From: JBLHKE01 sp047619485
Lineage (GTDB): Bacteria; Verrucomicrobiota; Verrucomicrobiia; Verrucomicrobiales; DEV007
Direction: 5' to 3'
Assembly (NCBI GenBank): GCA_047619485.1
Contig: JBLHKE010000150.1
Location: 1-12,661 of the forward strand
Length of the DNA: 12,661 nt
Part shown: positions 1 to 6,286 of the stretch, in pieces
How the letters are laid out: every line of letters begins with the position of its first letter
Position numbering within the stretch: position 1 is the first letter of the stretch
Notes under the pieces: generated by a model
Seen by the model: the letters and a program-made list of their open reading frames with translations, nothing else
What the model was told of the DNA's origin: nothing
The model's database searches: none
Position numbers and translations under genes: made by a program

Positions 1-2
1 TG

Positions 3-419
3 CCGCTGACCGAGTTGAAGTTCGTCCTCTGCGTCCCGGATCGTCTGTGCGGCAAATCGGTGCGACTCCCCGGCGATCTAGCGGGGCTTCCGCTCGCGCT
101 CCCGGCCGCGGGTGGGAGTTTCCACGGCGTGCTCTCCACCTATTTCGAGTCGGTGGGGATCCCATGGCAGCCTGCCGTCGAATCCACCAGCTTCCTCCAG
201 GCACTCGCCCTCGTCGAGAGCGGCGGTTTCGCAGCGGTGCTCCCATCGATCGGTGCGAAGCGGCTGCCGGGAGACGCGTTCGTGATCAAGCCCATCGCCG
301 GCCTCAAGTTCGCAACGCGCAAGCTCGTCCTGCACTGGAACAAACGCCAGATGGAGACGCGGGATGTTTCGGCGGCCTCGATCAGGAAGTTGCGCGATGC
401 GATCCGTCTATCGCTCTAG
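3..419 (+). CDS. LysR-type transcriptional regulator, C-terminal part (5' end outside window)
   Basis: The reading frame is open at the left edge and ends at TAG 417-419, giving about 138 residues. It reads like the effector-binding half of a LysR-type regulator: an ELKFVLCVPDRL strand, then a DLAGLPLALPAAGG segment (family pattern: the dLa..P.i strand), then the hinge and second lobe with VESTSFLQALALVESGGFAAVLPS, which matches the family's e..s...i..lV..G.Gia.lP pattern. The segment after the propeller-like strands ends in a helix typical of the C-terminus. Full-length members have about 300 residues, so the N-terminal winged helix-turn-helix lies upstream of the window. A TTG at 15 could be read as a start, but the homology-like pattern continues in frame before it. 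The effector and target genes are unknown. The next plus-strand gene is more than 500 bp away, so it is probably the last gene of its transcript. Confidence 0.72.
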   Translation, partial: PLTELKFVLCVPDRLCGKSVRLPGDLAGLPLALPAAGGSFHGVLSTYFESVGIPWQPAVESTSFLQALALVESGGFAAVLPSIGAKRLPGDAFVIKPIAGLKFATRKLVLHWNKRQMETRDVSAASIRKLRDAIRLSL

Positions 420-463
420 AGATCGGGCGGGCGGCTTGGTGGGGCAGATCCCGGCTCCGGAAG

Positions 464-485
464 AATGTTTGCCAAATGTTTGCCA
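464..485. repeat. Perfect tandem 11-bp direct repeat (AATGTTTGCCA x2)
   Basis: AATGTTTGCCA at 464-474 is immediately followed by an identical copy at 475-485. The period of about one helical turn would fit two protein contacts on one face of the DNA, and it lies close to the 3' side of a tRNA gene, where integrase arm sites can occur. Neither role is shown by the sequence. Confidence 0.7.
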
Positions 486-501
486 GTAACCGGTTCTTTT
501 G

Positions 502-529
502 AGCGCATTTCAGTTCATCTCAATGCGCT
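502..529. repeat. 8-bp inverted repeat with 12-nt loop
   Basis: AGCGCATT (502-509) and AATGCGCT (522-529) are perfect reverse complements separated by 12 nt. It lies between the stop of the LysR-type gene and the 3' end of the convergent tRNA, so a factor-dependent bidirectional terminator is possible. There is no adjacent T-tract. Confidence 0.55.
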
Positions 530-585
530 TCAATCCGAGCCGGGACTTCCACCGCTTCTTCTGTAAATTCTTCATTATGAGGAAG

Positions 586-680
586 TGGCGGAGAGGGAAG
601 GAATCGAACCAACCAGAGCAGCATAACTACTCTCAACGGTTTTGAAGACCGCGGAGGCCACCAGGCACCCATCACTCTCC
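586..680 (-). tRNA. selC: tRNA-Sec (UCA anticodon), structurally irregular
   Basis: Read on the minus strand, this 95-nt segment, including an encoded CCA and a G discriminator, has the layout of a bacterial selenocysteine tRNA: acceptor start GGAGAGTG, a long D arm closed on a TGGT loop, anticodon arm CGGT-CTTCAAA-ACCG with anticodon TCA, and a long variable arm with a 7-bp stem AGAGTAG/CTGCTCT. A T-loop TTCGATT and acceptor end CTCTCC-G-CCA follow. This tRNA is charged with serine, converted to selenocysteinyl-tRNA, and reads UGA at SECIS elements. The anticodon and variable arms pair well. The acceptor has U-C at pair 7, the 7-bp D stem has one U-C and one G-U, and the T stem GTTGG/CCTTC has two U-U oppositions. 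Acceptor plus T stem is 12 nt rather than the usual 13. It could be a divergent functional tRNA or a decaying copy. The upstream promoter-like sequence favours expression. Confidence 0.68.
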
Positions 681-695
681 CTTTCGGAGTGCGGG

Positions 696-724
696 ACTCT
701 AGGACGGGTGGGGGCTTGGCTCAA
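696..724 (-). promoter_or_regulatory. Candidate promoter of the tRNA-Sec gene with GC-rich discriminator
   Basis: On the minus strand TTGAGC (719-724) and TAGAGT (696-701) are spaced by exactly 17 nt. The predicted start site falls a few bases before the tRNA 5' end at 680. The sequence just after the -10 is CCCGC, a GC-rich discriminator of the sort found at stable-RNA promoters. This is pattern evidence only. Confidence 0.5.
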
Positions 725-867
725 GCGGTATTCGCTCGGGATTGATGGGGCGGGTGAAACCTCGGGTTCCGCCTGCCGATCGATAGCCCAGCCGGGGAAT
801 GGTGGGGCGATTAGCGAGTTTTGGCGCGTATGGGTTGGGGCTTGTTGAAGTTTTTCATCGTTGATGG
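725..867. other. Non-coding spacer, nothing further recognised
   Basis: Between the tRNA promoter-like site and the AT-richer stretch before the small ORF, no supported gene, RNA or repeat was seen. Frames that stay open through here cross the tRNA and have no recognisable protein character. Confidence 0.5.
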
Positions 868-896
868 TGATTGGGTTATGACGAAAATGCGATAAT
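868..896 (+). promoter_or_regulatory. Candidate extended -10 promoter upstream of the small ORF
   Basis: The local sequence becomes AT-rich and contains TGCGATAAT (888-896), an extended -10 element with five of six matches to TATAAT. A weak -35 (TGATTG, 868-873) lies 17 nt before it. It would give a leader of roughly 65 nt before the ATG at 969. Confidence 0.33.
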
Positions 897-918
897 CGTT
901 TGAAAGGCTTGAACAAAA

Positions 919-937
919 TTGACCGTAGCTTTGTCAA
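919..937. promoter_or_regulatory. Inverted repeat TTGAC-N9-GTCAA, possible operator
   Basis: TTGAC (919-923) and GTCAA (933-937) form a perfect 5-bp dyad with a 9-nt spacer, centred about 40 nt before the small ORF and just downstream of the candidate start site. The position would suit a repressor site. The dyad is short and could be chance. Confidence 0.3.
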
Positions 938-968
938 ACAAAGTAGAAACCCCCAACCCTAGAAACAC

Positions 969-1169
969 ATGAAAGCAGTAGTCCCTAAAACAAACCCTAA
1001 AAAGGCAGGTGTGGCATCAGAGAGACGCCGTCTGCTGAAAGAATTTTTCCTCAATGCATCGCTCTTAGCTGTGATGAAGGAGACGGTCGAGGAGGCCGTC
1101 GAACTCGATCGCGTTGAGAGGGCGGTCGCCCGCGAAGAGGAGCGTGCAATTTCCGCGCCGGCTGCGTGA
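969..1169 (+). CDS. Small hypothetical protein, 66 residues
   Basis: The ATG at 969 opens a 66-residue frame ending in TGA 1167-1169. The product is strongly charged, with a basic N-terminus (KTNPKK, SERRRLLK) and a predicted long amphipathic helix in the second half (KETVEEAVELDRVERAVARE). There is no signal peptide or membrane segment. I do not recognise a family. In favour of a real gene are the AT-rich promoter-like region before it, a purine-poor leader with AAACCCCCAA closely resembling the leader of the first ExbD gene at 11333, and the coding-like charged pattern. Against it are the short length, the isolation and the lack of any recognised domain. A 6-bp inverted repeat (GATCGA/TCGATC, 1168-1188) overlaps its stop codon. 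Confidence 0.45.
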   Translation: MKAVVPKTNPKKAGVASERRRLLKEFFLNASLLAVMKETVEEAVELDRVERAVAREEERAISAPAA

Positions 1170-1276
1170 TCGATTTGAGTGGTCGATCGAAACGTCGGAT
1201 TTCATAGACACAAAACAAAAACACCCCCGAAACACCCCAAGAGTTTACCCTCTTTACTGTTGTTGAGGTTAGTGGG

Positions 1277-1310
1277 CGGCACCGCGCTTTGGTTGGTTAG
1301 CGGTGCCGCT
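1277..1310. repeat. Perfect 10-bp inverted repeat with 14-nt loop
   Basis: GCGGCACCGC (1277-1286) and GCGGTGCCGC (1301-1310) are exact reverse complements. The GC-rich stem would be stable in RNA or as a cruciform. No T-run follows on either strand, so it resembles a REP-like palindrome more than an intrinsic terminator. Confidence 0.65.
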
Positions 1311-1401
1311 CCTTCTTTGTACTGCGGCGCCGTAGTTGGATGGTGCGAAAGTAAAAGGTAAAAGGTTTTGTCTGGCGGCGCCTTTGTACGGCGGCGGCTC
1401 C

Positions 1402-1532
1402 GTGGGAAGGTGAAAGGTTTTGTTCGGTTGTTCCGGGGTGGTACGATTAAACGTGAAAAATCGAACCCGGCTGCTTCGGTATGAAAATTGCCGGCACGGC
1501 TCATTGAGAGCTTTTACTTTTCACCTTCCCAC
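1402..1532. repeat. 14-bp inverted repeat flanking about 100 bp, with related direct copies
   Basis: GTGGGAAGGTGAAA (1402-1415) is the exact reverse complement of 1519-1532, enclosing 103 bp. The right arm partly overlaps a direct repeat of ACTTTTCACC (1516-1525 and 1531-1540), and a looser copy of the left arm (GTAAAAGGTAAAAGG) lies at about 1351-1365. It could be a miniature repeat element or a long-range RNA stem just past the operon end. No transposase is present. Confidence 0.55.
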
Positions 1533-1548
1533 TTTTCACCCTAGGAGG

Positions 1549-2835
1549 CTAGTTACCGATGCAGAACAATTTCTTGTCTGTGCGGATGAAGAGATTGCTA
1601 CCTGAGACGGCGATGCTGCTGCGGATTTCTCCGTCTTTGCCTTCACCCATGTTGGTCTGGTGGAGGAGTTTGTAGTCGGGGCCGGTCGCCCAGACGAAGG
1701 CTTGGCCGCTGTGGTTGATGGCGTAGATCTTGCCGTCGGCGACGGTGGGGCTGGCTTCGATCTTGCTGTTGCAGTCTTCGATCCGCTCGGCGTAGTGGAC
1801 GGTGCCGTCGGGGGCGACGCTGCAGAGGGATTTGCGATCGCTGTTGATGATATAGAAATCGCCTTTGTAGAATGCTGGCGTGCTGACGTCGCTGGAGACT
1901 TCTTTGTCTTCGCTGCTCCACATGAGTTTCGCATTACCGAGGCTGACGGCGTAGATGGGGTTCTTTTTTGGTGCGCATGCTAGGGCGACTCCGCCGCCGG
2001 CGACGGGTGAGGGGACCAGGCGCCAGTGTCCGATGCGCTCTGGGTTCCAGGTTCCCCAACGCCACAGTTCTTTGCCAGTTTTTGGATTGTGGCCGGTGAT
2101 GCAATCGCCACCGGTGATGAGCAATTGGTTTTTGTGGATCACTGGGGTGGTGAAGGCCTCGAGTGATTCGGCTTTTGCTTCGGAGGGGCGGCTGGCCTTC
2201 CAGAGTTCTTTGCCAGATGCCGGATCCAACGCCAGAAGGTAGGAATCGTTTTTCCCGTCTGGGCGACCAACTTCTCGACCCCAGGCCTTGAAGGAGACAT
2301 CGCGCTGTAGGACTTGCATGTAGAGGATGCCGTCGTGGACGAGCGGGCTGGTGGAGAATGTCCATAGAAAGGCGAAGCTGCCGTAGTCTTTCTGGATGTT
2401 GCGTTGCCAGACTTGGTTTCCTTCGAAGTCGAAGGCGACTAGATCCGTAGTGCCGTAGAAGAAATACACATGTTTCCCATCGGTGGTAGGTGATGGGCCG
2501 GCGAGGTTGGAGCGGTCGTCCTGCTTGAAGCCGTCGGCGACCTGCTTGTCCCAGAGGAGCTTGCCCGTCTTGCGATCGAAGCACATGGCGTGGAGTTTTT
2601 TGGTGCTCTCGTTGGCGCTGCTAACGAAGACGTGATCGCCCCAGATGGTGGGGGTCGCGCCGGATGGTCCGGGGAGGTCGACGGACCACTTGACGTTTTC
2701 CGTCTTGCTAAACTTGGTTGGGAGTCCGGTCTCGGTGGAGGAGCCGTCCTGGTTCGGGCCACGCAGGCCTGGCCAGTTTTCGGCTTGGGTTAGGGTGGTG
2801 GTGAGGAGGAGAATGCTTAGGAATTTTGGGATCAT
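1549..2835 (-). CDS. Exported PQQ-like (BamB-type) beta-propeller protein
   Basis: The 428-residue protein starts with a cleavable signal peptide (FLSILLLTTTLTQA, cut near residue 18) followed by WPGLRGPNQDG, the start typical of propeller proteins abundant in planctomycetes and verrucomicrobia. Blade motifs of the form D..TGK.LW recur: DRKTGKLLWDK (87-97), DPASGKELWKA (204-214) and NPKTGKELWRW (250-260), with weaker blades at about 295-307, 340-350 and 375-390. Strand pairs of the P...dG.vy.... type (ASPTVADGKIY, 361-371) separate them. The family includes true PQQ dehydrogenases and the scaffold BamB. Catalytic residues were not identified, so a scaffold role or sugar/protein binding outside the cytoplasm is more likely. 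It is the last gene of the minus-strand operon, 37 nt after the BatA/VWA gene, and its ATG has no Shine-Dalgarno motif. Confidence 0.88.
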   Translation of the reverse strand: MIPKFLSILLLTTTLTQAENWPGLRGPNQDGSSTETGLPTKFSKTENVKWSVDLPGPSGATPTIWGDHVFVSSANESTKKLHAMCFDRKTGKLLWDKQVADGFKQDDRSNLAGPSPTTDGKHVYFFYGTTDLVAFDFEGNQVWQRNIQKDYGSFAFLWTFSTSPLVHDGILYMQVLQRDVSFKAWGREVGRPDGKNDSYLLALDPASGKELWKASRPSEAKAESLEAFTTPVIHKNQLLITGGDCITGHNPKTGKELWRWGTWNPERIGHWRLVPSPVAGGGVALACAPKKNPIYAVSLGNAKLMWSSEDKEVSSDVSTPAFYKGDFYIINSDRKSLCSVAPDGTVHYAERIEDCNSKIEASPTVADGKIYAINHSGQAFVWATGPDYKLLHQTNMGEGKDGEIRSSIAVSGSNLFIRTDKKLFCIGN

Positions 2836-2859
2836 GGCTTTGGATGGAAACGATAGAGG

Positions 2860-2871
2860 CGGGACGCCCCG
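2860..2871 (-). repeat. GC hairpin directly after the BatA/VWA stop codon
   Basis: On the minus strand CGGG-GCGT-CCCG forms a small tetraloop hairpin beginning one nucleotide after the TAG stop (2875-2873), inside a 37-nt spacer. It resembles, in position and start sequence, the hairpin after the moxR stop at 6268-6285. Confidence 0.5.
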
Positions 2872-2872
2872 A

Positions 2873-5260
2873 CTACAGGCTGAATTCGACGACCTCCTGG
2901 CTACCGGTTTTGCGGTTGGTCGCGATCCAGCGTGTCAGGAGTAGTTCCAAGATTAGGAGAATTAGGACACCGATGGCTAGGTATTTCCACAACTCTTGCC
3001 CGTAGCTCCTGCCGGTTAAAATCGTATGAACCTCCTTGGTCGAGACTGGTTCCAAGACTTCGATGTGGCGGTTGATTCTAGCCAGATCGGCGCGGGTCAG
3101 GGGACTTAGCTGGGACTCTTCAGGAAGCCGGGCTACGGTGAATGGAAGGGTGCCGGCAGGTGTCAGGTTCTTCTCAAACGGCTCGCGCGCGGTGTCTGGA
3201 ATTTCGATCTCGTAGAGCCCGGCGATGGTGGGGCCGTTGACCTTGGCAATAGTGCCTTGCGAGTTGCTCACTATCTGGGCTTCGCGGCGTTGGCCGAGTG
3301 GGTCGGTGGCGTTGAAGGTGTCGAGAACCTGCTCTTCGGGGGTGGTGGTCGGCGGGGCGATGTTCAGGCTGAGGGGCGAACTTGGAGGCAGCGCGAGCTT
3401 CAGTGTGTCGGGATTGGAAAGGTGGTAGATGAGTTCGTGGAGGAACGGGAGGAAGCTGTCGCGGCTGGCGATGTTGCTGGCGCGATTGTCGAGTGCGCTG
3501 CAGGTCATGATGACCTTGCCGTTGCCCTGGGCTCGCGCGACGACGAATGGGGTGCCGGTGTTGAGCTCTGCTGCGATCGTGCTGAGTTTGTCCCTCGGGG
3601 TTAGCTGCCAGTAGCTGGTCAAGATGACGCTGCCGAGATCACTGCTGGATGGTTCGGCGATCTTGCGCAGGGCGTGGTGCTTGAAGCTCTGTAGGTTGGG
3701 GCTCGCCTCACCCGTGATTAGTTTTTCTAGCTTGGCTGGCGAGGTGTTCCAGCGGTTGTAGAACTCAGGGAGGGCGCGCTCTCCGGGGATGATCAGGAGT
3801 CCTCCGCCGCGCTCGACATACTCGGCGAGCTCGGCGGCGACGGATGCGGGGAGTCGTGGGACATCGGCTAGGATGACTGCTTTGTAAGTGTCGAACGATT
3901 GGACGCTGAGGATCTGTGGCGCCGGGACGATGGTCGGGGCGATGAGGTAGGCCTGTCGGGAGAGCATGCCGGGGGCGAGCGCCAGTTCGACGAAGGCGGA
4001 GGCTTGATCGAAGAATTCGGGGGAGGGGTTGCCCTCGACGATCATGACTTCGAGGCGGTCGATGATGGGGACGGCAGTGCTGAAGGTGTTGTCTGCATCC
4101 AGGTCGTCTTGCAGATCCGCGCTGGCGGTGACGACGTGGGCGCCGGGGCGCTTGAAATGGTGTTTGAATGTTAGAGTGGTTCTCAAGCCCGGGGTGAGCT
4201 GCCCGAGGGAGGAGTTGGTCTGGGTTCGCTTGCCGATGCGGAGCTGCACCGAGTTCGGAGTCACCGCTTCGGTGCCGGTGTTTTCTAGGGTGACATCGAT
4301 CGATACCTCGCGGTCGACACCGATGACATCACGCGAGAACTGGATGTCGGTGATGGCGAGGTTGCGAAAGTTAAGGCGGATCGGCAGGCGCCGCAGCAGG
4401 AGCTGTGGTTTGTTCGGCAGCGAGCCTCTGGCGTCGGCTACGAAGTGCCAGCCAGCTGAATCCTCGGTCTGCCAACCGGCCCTCTGTGCGTCCGACAGGA
4501 CGATGATTTGCTTGGCTTCGTTCTGGCCTGATTCGAGCGTCCGCGTCGCTGCGAGGATTGCCGCTTGGGCGTCCATGTGTCCATCGGACGGAACGAGTGT
4601 GTCGATGATCTCGTTCAGCTTGGTGCGGTCGCTGATGGGGGTTTGATTGTGTGATTCGGGGGTGGTTCCGGCGGTGATGATGGCGAACGCGGAGCTGGGG
4701 TTGGATTTAAGAATGATGTCGCGCGCTTCATCGAGTGCCCGTTCGAAATTGGACTGGGCGGCACCGTCCGTTTGGATCGTCATTGATGACGAGGCGTCGA
4801 TAATCAGGGCGATGTCCTGATACGATGCTCCCCCGAAGCGGCGCAGGTTGAGGTAGTTCTCATAGAAGATGGCGGCACCGGTGAGCAGGAGGGTGGTGGC
4901 CGAGGCGAGGAGCAGCCACGCGCGTGCGGGTCTGTTGTCCCACAGGGCGGCTGCGACTGCGAACAGGCAGATGGCGAGCAGCAGGGCAGGGAGGACGATG
5001 GTGTAAGGGATGGTCGAGCCTGGCGGGGAGAATGGTCGGGCTAGAGCCAGCGCGATCATGCCGAAGATCAGGCAGCGTGCGGCCATCAGGAGGGCGTCCT
5101 CGAGCTGGATCCGCTTGGTTCGCAAGGCCATCGAGTCGGCGAGAAATTGCATCGCCCCCCACTCAGTGTTGTCGGCAGATTTGCGACTGAACAGGTGGAT
5201 GAGCACCGGGATCACAACGCCCAGCAGTCCGAGCAGCAGCCATGGGTTCAGGAACAACAT
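2873..5260 (-). CDS. BatA-type membrane protein with von Willebrand A domain
   Basis: This 795-residue protein begins with the BatA N-terminal module: a membrane segment (about 2-24) and the conserved Ll..p.liHl.sr...........fl pattern, then a second membrane segment (about 57-77) ending in LALARPF. Two further hydrophobic helices follow at about 87-107 and 113-133. A VWA domain starts near 148 with a complete metal-ion-dependent adhesion motif, DASSS (155-159), and LSDAQR near 255-260. Next come a beta-sandwich resembling CARDB (about 303-400, ending in LDADNTFS) and a glutamine-amidotransferase-like fold (about 404-540, with AELAEYVERGGGLLIIPG). A last membrane helix lies at about 758-777. 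Such proteins accompany MoxR and DUF58 partners and probably act on envelope proteins from the inner membrane. The product starts 68 nt after the DUF58 stop. There is no Shine-Dalgarno motif. Confidence 0.9.
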   Translation of the reverse strand: MLFLNPWLLLGLLGVVIPVLIHLFSRKSADNTEWGAMQFLADSMALRTKRIQLEDALLMAARCLIFGMIALALARPFSPPGSTIPYTIVLPALLLAICLFAVAAALWDNRPARAWLLLASATTLLLTGAAIFYENYLNLRRFGGASYQDIALIIDASSSMTIQTDGAAQSNFERALDEARDIILKSNPSSAFAIITAGTTPESHNQTPISDRTKLNEIIDTLVPSDGHMDAQAAILAATRTLESGQNEAKQIIVLSDAQRAGWQTEDSAGWHFVADARGSLPNKPQLLLRRLPIRLNFRNLAITDIQFSRDVIGVDREVSIDVTLENTGTEAVTPNSVQLRIGKRTQTNSSLGQLTPGLRTTLTFKHHFKRPGAHVVTASADLQDDLDADNTFSTAVPIIDRLEVMIVEGNPSPEFFDQASAFVELALAPGMLSRQAYLIAPTIVPAPQILSVQSFDTYKAVILADVPRLPASVAAELAEYVERGGGLLIIPGERALPEFYNRWNTSPAKLEKLITGEASPNLQSFKHHALRKIAEPSSSDLGSVILTSYWQLTPRDKLSTIAAELNTGTPFVVARAQGNGKVIMTCSALDNRASNIASRDSFLPFLHELIYHLSNPDTLKLALPPSSPLSLNIAPPTTTPEEQVLDTFNATDPLGQRREAQIVSNSQGTIAKVNGPTIAGLYEIEIPDTAREPFEKNLTPAGTLPFTVARLPEESQLSPLTRADLARINRHIEVLEPVSTKEVHTILTGRSYGQELWKYLAIGVLILLILELLLTRWIATNRKTGSQEVVEFSL

Positions 5261-5320
5261 TTACATCTAGGATTTAAGATTTTGCATTTCTGTTTTGGAG
5301 CTGGTTTTGGTTGTGTGGAT

Positions 5321-5336
5321 GCAGGTTTTCACCTGC
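5321..5336 (-). repeat. GAAA-tetraloop hairpin spanning the DUF58 stop codon
   Basis: On the minus strand GCAGGT-GAAA-ACCTGC forms a perfect 6-bp stem with a GNRA-type loop, and the TGA stop of the DUF58 gene (5331-5329) lies at the stem-loop junction. It could stabilise the upstream message or couple translation. No T-run follows, so read-through into the next gene is expected. Confidence 0.55.
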
Positions 5337-6249
5337 GCTGGCTCAGGTAATTACTGATGACCTGCTCGTAGTTCTGTTTGGTGTTGAGAGGGACGTAGTC
5401 AGCATGGAGTTTGCCACAGCCCGATGAGATTTGCTCGATGAAGGCGCGGATTTTTTCCAAGTAGGTGGCGCGGATGGTTTCGGGTTCGACTCGGATGCGT
5501 TGGTTGCGGTTCTCCAGGTTGCTGAACTTGGAGAACTTCTTGAATGGGAACGAGAGTTCCTCCTCGGCCATGGTGTGAAAAATCACTAGTTCGTGGTTGC
5601 GGTAGCGGAAGTGGTGCAGTGCCTCGAGGATCTCAGCTGGGTCATCGAACAGGTCGCTGATGAGGATGACCAGCCCTCGCTGGGGGATGCGCTCGGCGAC
5701 CTCGTGGAGGATCGGTGCTAGCGCGGTCTCGCCCGAGGGTTCAGTTTTGTAGAGTTCTGTTAGGATTTGGTGGGTCTGCGACTGCCTGGCGGCCGCGCGG
5801 TGATAGGAGATGATCTTGGTATCGAAGGTGACGAGGCCAGTGGCGTCCTGCTGGCGGCTGAACAAGTGGGCCAGCGCGGCGGCCAGGTAGCGCCCCTGTT
5901 CGAACTTCGATACCGGGTTGCCGTTCACTTTCGAGGCTAGGTCCCCGCGGTAGGCCATCGACCCGGAGGCATCGAGGACGATGGTGGCGCGCAGGTTGGT
6001 CTCCTCGGCATACTGCTTGATGTAGTAGCGGTCCGACTTGCCGTAGGCGCGCCAGTCGAGGTTGCGCAAGTCGTCGCCCTGAGTGTATTGCCGGTGTTCG
6101 GCAAACTCGACGGAGGTGCCTTTCTTCGGACTGTTGTGTCGGCCGTTGATTCCACCGAGCTTCTTACCGCGGGCTAGGAATTCGAGCCGTGCGAGGGACG
6201 CGGTGGCCTCCTCGGGGAGGAGTGCCATGTAGCTCGGTTGGTCGGGCAT
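5329..6249 (-). CDS. DUF58-family protein with VWA-like fold
   Basis: From the ATG at 6249 this encodes 306 residues. The DUF58 signature is clear at about 48-83: EFAEHRQYTQGDDLRNLDWR, then AYGKSDRYYIKQYAEE. It is followed by a VWA-like core with the metal-binding motif DASGS (93-97) and ISDLFDD (197-203). No membrane segment is seen, so this is a cytoplasmic short form. DUF58 proteins are the usual partners of MoxR ATPases and are thought to present clients or metals to them. The start was chosen because the frame can be extended 41 codons upstream, but that extension is low-complexity, overlaps the end of the MoxR gene and lacks family resemblance. The chosen start lies 37 nt after the MoxR stop. 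The product may bind Mg2+ through the intact motif. Confidence 0.92.
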   Translation of the reverse strand: MPDQPSYMALLPEEATASLARLEFLARGKKLGGINGRHNSPKKGTSVEFAEHRQYTQGDDLRNLDWRAYGKSDRYYIKQYAEETNLRATIVLDASGSMAYRGDLASKVNGNPVSKFEQGRYLAAALAHLFSRQQDATGLVTFDTKIISYHRAAARQSQTHQILTELYKTEPSGETALAPILHEVAERIPQRGLVILISDLFDDPAEILEALHHFRYRNHELVIFHTMAEEELSFPFKKFSKFSNLENRNQRIRVEPETIRATYLEKIRAFIEQISSGCGKLHADYVPLNTKQNYEQVISNYLSQRR

Positions 6250-6267
6250 GGGGGAGGCGGAAGTAGA

Positions 6268-6285
6268 CCGGGCAAGAGTGCCCGG
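6268..6285 (-). repeat. GC hairpin directly after the moxR stop codon
   Basis: On the minus strand CCGGGCA-CTCT-TGCCCGG is a perfect 7-bp stem with a four-base loop. It begins one nucleotide after the TAA stop (6289-6287) of the MoxR gene and lies within a 37-nt spacer before the DUF58 start. No T-tract follows, so processing or RNA stability is a likelier role than termination. Confidence 0.65.
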
Positions 6286-6286
6286 A

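Larger units (their letters stand above)
420..585. other. Gene-free spacer between the LysR-type gene and the tRNA-Sec candidate
   Basis: No coding frame was supported here. The stretch holds a perfect tandem duplication of an 11-bp unit and an 8-bp inverted repeat, listed separately. No T-run follows the inverted repeat on either strand, so no classical intrinsic terminator is seen for the regulator gene or for the convergent tRNA. Confidence 0.6.
1170..1548. other. Repeat-rich non-coding region between the small ORF and the propeller gene
   Basis: These 379 bp have no supported gene. They contain a perfect 10-bp stem, several GC palindromes of the GGCGGCGCC type (around 1325-1335 and 1375-1400), short AAAGGTTTTGT direct repeats (about 1361-1371 and 1413-1423) and a 14-bp inverted repeat enclosing about 100 bp. 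The patchwork suggests small palindromic dispersed repeats rather than protein code. No clear intrinsic terminator was found for the minus-strand operon that ends at 1549. Confidence 0.55.

Noticed and set aside
575..937. 120-residue minus-strand frame across the tRNA and its upstream region
   Set aside because: It runs straight through the tRNA-like gene, is rich in Ser/Pro/Arg and shows no family pattern.
1345..1425. Repeated AAAGGTTTTGT units considered as a CRISPR-like array
   Set aside because: There are only two short imperfect copies, with no regular spacers and no cas genes.
1446..1475. Possible intrinsic terminator with a T-run on the minus strand
   Set aside because: The stem next to the GATTTTTC stretch is only about 4 bp with poor inner pairing.
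1202..1504. 100-residue minus-strand frame in the repeat-rich spacer, and a 60-residue plus-strand frame at 1179-1361
   Set aside because: Both cross the inverted repeats and GC palindromes, and neither has domain or signal features.
1934..2584. 216-residue alternative minus-strand frame inside the propeller gene
   Set aside because: It is very rich in Arg, Pro and His and overlaps a gene with clear blade motifs.
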